A DNA stretch of 27,992 bases. It comes from JAQBZY01 sp038117205. GTDB lineage: Bacteria > Pseudomonadota > Alphaproteobacteria > Rhodospirillales > Casp-alpha2. Shown here one piece after another: positions 24,889-27,992 of the stretch. Location of the stretch: NCBI GenBank assembly GCA_038117205.1, contig JAYOFL010000051.1:1-27992 (forward strand), written 5' to 3'. Within the stretch, counting starts at the first letter, position 1. Each line of letters begins with the position of its first letter. Position numbers and translations under genes: made by a program. A model generated the notes under the pieces. That model ran no database searches. It was not told the origin of the DNA and saw nothing but the letters and a program-made list of their open reading frames with translations.

Positions 24889-25000
24889 GATTTTCGCCGA
24901 CCCACGGCAAAAGAGTTCATTTTCCCGGCGCTTTCTCTAATAATCCTAAACTTCGGGATTGGGTGATGAAATCCGCGCCTATCCGGCGGGAGACGGAAAA

Positions 25001-26161
25001 ATGTCGATGCGCGGATCGGAAAACGCACCATCGCCGAGACCGGCAAGCTGGCTGTCAGAGCTTTCCGGCGCCTTCGCCGATTTAGGCACCTTCCTGCCGC
25101 TGACGGCCGGTATCCTCGCGATCAGGCAATTCGACGCGACCGGCGTGCTGATCGGTTTCGGGCTTTTCGCGCTTGCCGTCGCCGTCTTCTATCGCCGGCC
25201 GATCCCGGTGCAGCCCATGAAGGTCGTCACTGCACTTGTAATCACTGGTGCCATTACGCCCTTGCAGGCGATGGCGAGCGGTCTCTTGATCGGCGCGGTG
25301 CTGACGGTGCTCGCCTTCGCCGGCGTCATCGGCCGCCTCGCACGCATGGTGCCGAATTCTGTGATCATGGGTATCCAACTCGGCGTCGGTGCACAACTGA
25401 CGATCATTGGCGTGCAACACGTGGCGGCGGAGCCGATATACGGCGTCGCCGCGCTGGCGCTGCTCGGCGCGCTGTTCTTCACGTCCTATAAGAATGTGTC
25501 CTGCCTGCTGGTGATCGTCGGCGCGGCCGGTGTCTCGCTCTCGACCGGTGCTGTCGGTCTTGGCGGATTGCAGGCCGGCCTGCACCTGCCGCACTTCGGT
25601 CTGCCGACGATCCAGGATTTCGAGGCGGCGCTACTGACGACGGCGCTGCCGCAATTGGCGCTGACGCTCTCCAACGCCGTGCTGGCAACGGCGGCCATTG
25701 CGGCGGACTATTTTCCGGTCGAGAAGGAGCGGATGAGCGCGACCCGGCTCGCCGCCTCGACGGGAATATTGAACCTGGGTCTCGCGCCCTTCGGCGCGAT
25801 CCCGATGTGCCACGGTTCCGGCGGGCTGGTGGCGCAATACGGCTTCGGCGCCCGGTCCTGGGGGGCGCCGGCAATCTTCGGGGCGCTTTGTCTGATTCTC
25901 GGCGTCGCCTACGGTCCGCAGGCGGGCGTCGTGCTGGCGATCCTGCCGCTCGGCGCCGTCGGCGCCATGTTGGCGGTAGCCGGGGCAGATCTGGCGATCA
26001 GCCGGAAGTTCCTCGCCATCAACTCTAGCTATCGCATCGTCGTCGTTCTGACCGGCGTCGCCTGTGTCGCCACGAACGTGGCGGCGGGGCTCTTCATCGG
26101 TCTCGTGCTGGAGGGCATCCGCGCGCTCTGGGTGCGCCGGATGGGCGATAGAGCCATCTGA
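25001..26161 (+). CDS. MOT1-family molybdate/sulfate transporter
   Basis: A 386-residue inner-membrane transporter with about ten to twelve hydrophobic segments. It carries the MOT1 signatures: GAFADLGTFLPL (23-34), IPVQPMK (68-74) and PMCHGSGGLVAQYGFGAR (268-285). Relatives, related to SulP carriers, take up molybdate with high affinity. ATG 25001 follows a GGGAGACGGA purine-rich site; an in-frame TTG 42 bp upstream is less likely. The 112-bp leader is comparatively AT-rich and may hold a promoter. The preceding regulator has a molybdate-binding-like domain and the following sequence is a ModA remnant, supporting molybdate (or tungstate) as substrate over sulfate. Confidence 0.85.
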   Translation: MSMRGSENAPSPRPASWLSELSGAFADLGTFLPLTAGILAIRQFDATGVLIGFGLFALAVAVFYRRPIPVQPMKVVTALVITGAITPLQAMASGLLIGAVLTVLAFAGVIGRLARMVPNSVIMGIQLGVGAQLTIIGVQHVAAEPIYGVAALALLGALFFTSYKNVSCLLVIVGAAGVSLSTGAVGLGGLQAGLHLPHFGLPTIQDFEAALLTTALPQLALTLSNAVLATAAIAADYFPVEKERMSATRLAASTGILNLGLAPFGAIPMCHGSGGLVAQYGFGARSWGAPAIFGALCLILGVAYGPQAGVVLAILPLGAVGAMLAVAGADLAISRKFLAINSSYRIVVVLTGVACVATNVAAGLFIGLVLEGIRALWVRRMGDRAI

Positions 26162-26180
26162 GTCCGGTAAGAGAAAACGG

Positions 26181-26462
26181 TGCCCGAAGGCGCCGGAAGG
26201 CCGCAACCAATACGGCTGGGTCATGGAGTCGAAGAAGGCGGACGTCTTCCTCACCTATTGCACAAACGCCGTCCTGGCCAAGAAGCAGGTGAAGGATTTG
26301 CAGATCGTGCAGGTGCCGGAAGATATCTCCGTCGGCGCCGATTACGGCCTCACCGTGCTGAAGGGCGCGCCGGCCGCCGCCGCCGATCTCGCGACGTACA
26401 TCCTGTCGCCGGCCGGGCAGAAGGTGTTGAAGGATTACGGGTTCGATGCACCCTCCAAGTGA
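26181..26462 (+). pseudogene. modA (remnant): C-terminal remnant of a ModA-type molybdate-binding protein
   Basis: About 93 codons in one open frame ending at TGA 26460-26462 read as the end of a molybdate ABC-transporter binding protein: NQYGWVMESKKADVFLTYCT, then VPEDISVGADYGLTVLKGAP and YILSPAGQKVLKDYGF. The N-terminal two thirds, signal peptide included, are missing; upstream is the end of the MOT1 gene, 19 bp away. No start codon with a ribosome site is convincing (an in-frame ATG is at 26223). No modB or modC lies nearby. It looks like what is left after a deletion that brought the MOT1 gene next to a modA stump. Confidence 0.75.
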
Positions 26463-26664
26463 TCACGCGCATCGGCCGATCGACATCGACCGCGCGGCCT
26501 GGGTGCTGATCCGCCGGTTCGGCGACCGATCCGAGGACGTGGCATTGGTGCGCGCGCGCCATTGCCAGGACGACGGCCGAGAGACCGCCGCCGCCGAATG
26601 GCGGTGCGTCCTGATCAAGGTCCTGGAAATCCGGGCTCCCAAGCAAGGACTGTGGCTGAACTAA
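26446..26664 (+). CDS. Small uncharacterised protein
   Basis: A 72-residue ORF starting at ATG 26446, overlapping the last 17 bp of the ModA remnant in another frame. The segment IDIDRAAWVLIRRFGDRSED, then VALVRARHCQDDGR and WRCVLIKVLEIR is amphipathic and helical-looking and resembles the small, soluble, unnamed proteins common in alphaproteobacteria (a two- or three-helix unit with an xAAxxLIRRxG start). There is no signal peptide or membrane segment. No function can be assigned. Composition is compatible with real coding sequence, but chance is not excluded. Confidence 0.5.
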   Translation: MHPPSDHAHRPIDIDRAAWVLIRRFGDRSEDVALVRARHCQDDGRETAAAEWRCVLIKVLEIRAPKQGLWLN

Positions 26665-27069
26665 TCCGCCCGACCGGGAGGTAGCACGTCGGTTCGTTCG
26701 AGCCCGAAAGTGAGGGGCATTCTGTTGTGTGCCCCTCGTCTCTCCGGCTGCAGACCAATGGTTTTTCCAAACTTCTCGATAGCGCGAATATAACCGTCCG
26801 TCGCGGACCGAAATGCGCCCCGGGATGGAAAATCATCGTCGGAATTGGGTCGCACACGAGCCGCCGTATCGGCGTCCGATTTCCCTTTTCGGCAAGACAG
26901 GGAAGATATGATTTGCGATCGGCGAATCGTTACGACGCTTAAAACGGGATTGGGAACGTGTGATCTCGATCTTGAAACCAAGGAGGATCGGTTCAAATCC
27001 ATTATCTGATTCTCGTGCGGGGAAAGCCGGTGCCGACCGCCCCGGAAGGAGCGCCAGCAGCGTCATATC
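26665..27069. other. Non-coding stretch between convergent genes
   Basis: About 400 bp between the small ORF and the TonB-type gene. It is visibly less GC-rich than the flanks. Apart from the hairpin at 26712-26737 I see no supported gene: the open frames are short, on both strands, with no ribosome site or family-like motif. A GGTTCAAATCC string near 26990-27000 mimics a tRNA T-loop but no tRNA can be folded around it. Confidence 0.6.
26712..26737. terminator. Strong hairpin, possible bidirectional terminator
   Basis: GAGGGGCA and TGCCCCTC form a perfect 8-bp stem with a 10-nt loop, extendable by two wobble pairs. It lies 47 bp after the small ORF on the plus strand and downstream of the TonB-type gene on the minus strand. 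There is no real T-run on the plus side and only CTTTC on the minus side, so termination would be weak or Rho-assisted. Confidence 0.4.
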
Positions 27070-27906
27070 TCAACGCAGATTGAAGGCCACCGGAACGACC
27101 AGTTTCAAGACGCTCTCGGGGATGTCATCGGGGATCGGGGGTAAGGGATTGGCACGGGAGACCATCGCAGTCACCTCGTCATCGAGCAGGCTGTAGCCGG
27201 TGCTCTGAACGATGCGAACGTCGCTGACGTGCCCATTGCGGGCGAGGATGAATGAAAGGAGAGCCGTGCCTTCCTGCCGCCGCCGCCGCGCCCGGTCGGG
27301 ATAGGTCTTGTGCTGTTCGAGCCAAGCCTGCAGCCGAGCATAGTAATCCGGCGCGGCACCCGGTCGACCGCCGCCGGAGCGGTTGTTCGAGCTGCCGCTC
27401 TCCGTCGCGTTGGCGGTACCGGCCCGGCCACCCGCGCCGGCAACGGCCGGCGGCGCGGTTGACGGTTCGGGCGCGGCCGTTTCGGACGGGCTTGCGGACT
27501 GCGGCGCAGGCTCCGCCGCGACGGCCTTCACGGTGGCCGGTTTCTTGGGCACGGGCGGCGCCGGCTTTTCGACGATCTTCGTCTTCGCGCTCTTTGGCTT
27601 CACCTCGGTGACGGCGACTGCATCCGGGACGGCTTCGGTCTGCGGTGTGAGCTCGACGGCCTGGGCCTCGGTGACGGGCTCGCTCGTCGGCGCTTCGATG
27701 GCGTCGACCGCCTCGGCCGTGGGTGGCGGCGGCACGGCGACGCCACCCGGCGCGCCGCCGGCGGGACCGAGCGAAATTTCCAACCCACCCGAGCCGACGG
27801 CCTTGGCGCCACCGACAGGCGGTTTCCAGAGGAACGTCAACATCCCGGCATGCAGGACGAGCGCCGTCAGCAGCGCTGCCGACCAATGGCGGGCGGTCAG
27901 CGTCAT
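27070..27906 (-). CDS. TonB-family energy-transducing protein
   Basis: A 278-residue protein with the three-part TonB layout: a short cytoplasmic tail and single membrane anchor (about residues 8-26, SAALLTALVLHAGMLTFLW), a long proline/alanine/lysine-rich periplasmic spacer (about 50-180, with the VEKPAPPVPKKPATVK block), and a C-terminal TonB domain (about 190-278, with YPDRARRRRQEGTALLSF, GYSLLDDEVTAMVSRA and VVPVAFNLR). It couples the proton-motive force, through ExbB/ExbD, to outer-membrane TonB-dependent receptors for iron or other ligands. ATG 27906 has GAGG about 9 nt upstream. ExbB/ExbD and receptor genes are not in the window. Confidence 0.9.
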   Translation of the reverse strand: MTLTARHWSAALLTALVLHAGMLTFLWKPPVGGAKAVGSGGLEISLGPAGGAPGGVAVPPPPTAEAVDAIEAPTSEPVTEAQAVELTPQTEAVPDAVAVTEVKPKSAKTKIVEKPAPPVPKKPATVKAVAAEPAPQSASPSETAAPEPSTAPPAVAGAGGRAGTANATESGSSNNRSGGGRPGAAPDYYARLQAWLEQHKTYPDRARRRRQEGTALLSFILARNGHVSDVRIVQSTGYSLLDDEVTAMVSRANPLPPIPDDIPESVLKLVVPVAFNLR

Positions 27907-27992
27907 GTGCCGGACCTCGCCGCCGTCAATAGCCGCACCTGACCTGAGAGGTTTTTTTGAACCGGGGAATTTGAGAGATTATCCCTGGAACA
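27907..27992 (-). other. Leader of the TonB-type gene, or end of an upstream gene
   Basis: These 86 bp end at the window edge. They include an A7 run on the minus strand and are AT-richer than the gene. One minus-strand frame is open across the whole segment and ends in a TGA that overlaps the TonB ATG as ATGA, which would fit a coupled upstream gene, but its roughly 28 codons do not resemble ExbD or any family I know. A promoter leader is equally possible; no clear Fur-type box is seen. Confidence 0.3.

Noticed and set aside
24959..25000. TTG start extending the MOT1 protein by 14 residues
   Set aside because: The extra residues are not part of the family, and ATG 25001 has a purine-rich site at a usable distance.
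26965..27040. Possible tRNA because of the GGTTCAAATCC string
   Set aside because: The T-stem does not pair and no acceptor, D or anticodon stems can be drawn around it.
1..27992. CRISPR arrays, insertion sequences, prophage or toxin-antitoxin genes
   Set aside because: No regularly spaced repeats, transposase or integrase motifs, or terminal inverted repeats were found on either strand.

Overview
The window is GC-rich, densely packed, double-stranded bacterial coding sequence. It has Gram-negative hallmarks: a TonB-type protein, signal-peptide-bearing periplasmic binding proteins, a TAXI-type TRAP transporter and an MlaF-like ATPase. Gene types and codon use suggest an alphaproteobacterium (Hyphomicrobiales or Rhodospirillales style), but this is inference; there is no rRNA, tRNA or other phylogenetic marker in the window.

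Region 1 (about 1-6830) is an amine uptake and oxidation unit on the minus strand. In transcription order it reads: PotD-like binding protein, a stem-loop with a short T-run (likely terminator/attenuator), PotA-like ATPase, PotB- and PotC-like permeases, a PuuB-like FAD amine oxidoreductase, and an amidohydrolase-2 gene that runs off the left edge. The ATPase and first permease overlap as GTGA and the two permeases as ATGA. A divergent LysR regulator with a dyad just before its start faces the operon.

Region 2 (about 6840-22850) is a CoA-thioester catabolic block made of several divergent transcription units: AMP-forming acyl-CoA ligase, acyl-CoA dehydrogenase 1, IclR regulator, ADP-forming acyl-CoA synthetase, TAXI-TRAP binding protein and fused permease, SDR, APH-like kinase, thiolase, fused enoyl-CoA hydratase/3-hydroxyacyl-CoA dehydrogenase, and an ACAD10/11-like acyl-CoA dehydrogenase 2. 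Kinase + ACAD11-like dehydrogenase + SDR + CoA ligase is the combination used for 4-hydroxy/4-keto acid breakdown (Pseudomonas lva pathway; mammalian ACAD10/11), here with beta-oxidation enzymes and a TAXI transporter. A 15-bp palindrome, TTYYGC-N3-GCRRAA, occurs in all three divergent promoter regions of this block and is the best candidate for the operator of the resident IclR protein.

Region 3 (about 22850-26665) holds an orphan MlaF-like ATPase followed by an aborted ATGA-coupled ORF, then a probable molybdate module: a one-component regulator joining a helix-turn-helix to a molybdate-binding-like domain, a MOT1-family molybdate/sulfate transporter, and the C-terminal remnant of a ModA binding protein, with a small uncharacterised ORF overlapping its end.

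Region 4 (about 26665-27992) is roughly 400 bp of non-coding, less GC-rich sequence with one strong hairpin, then a TonB-family gene on the minus strand whose upstream partners, if any, lie beyond the right edge.
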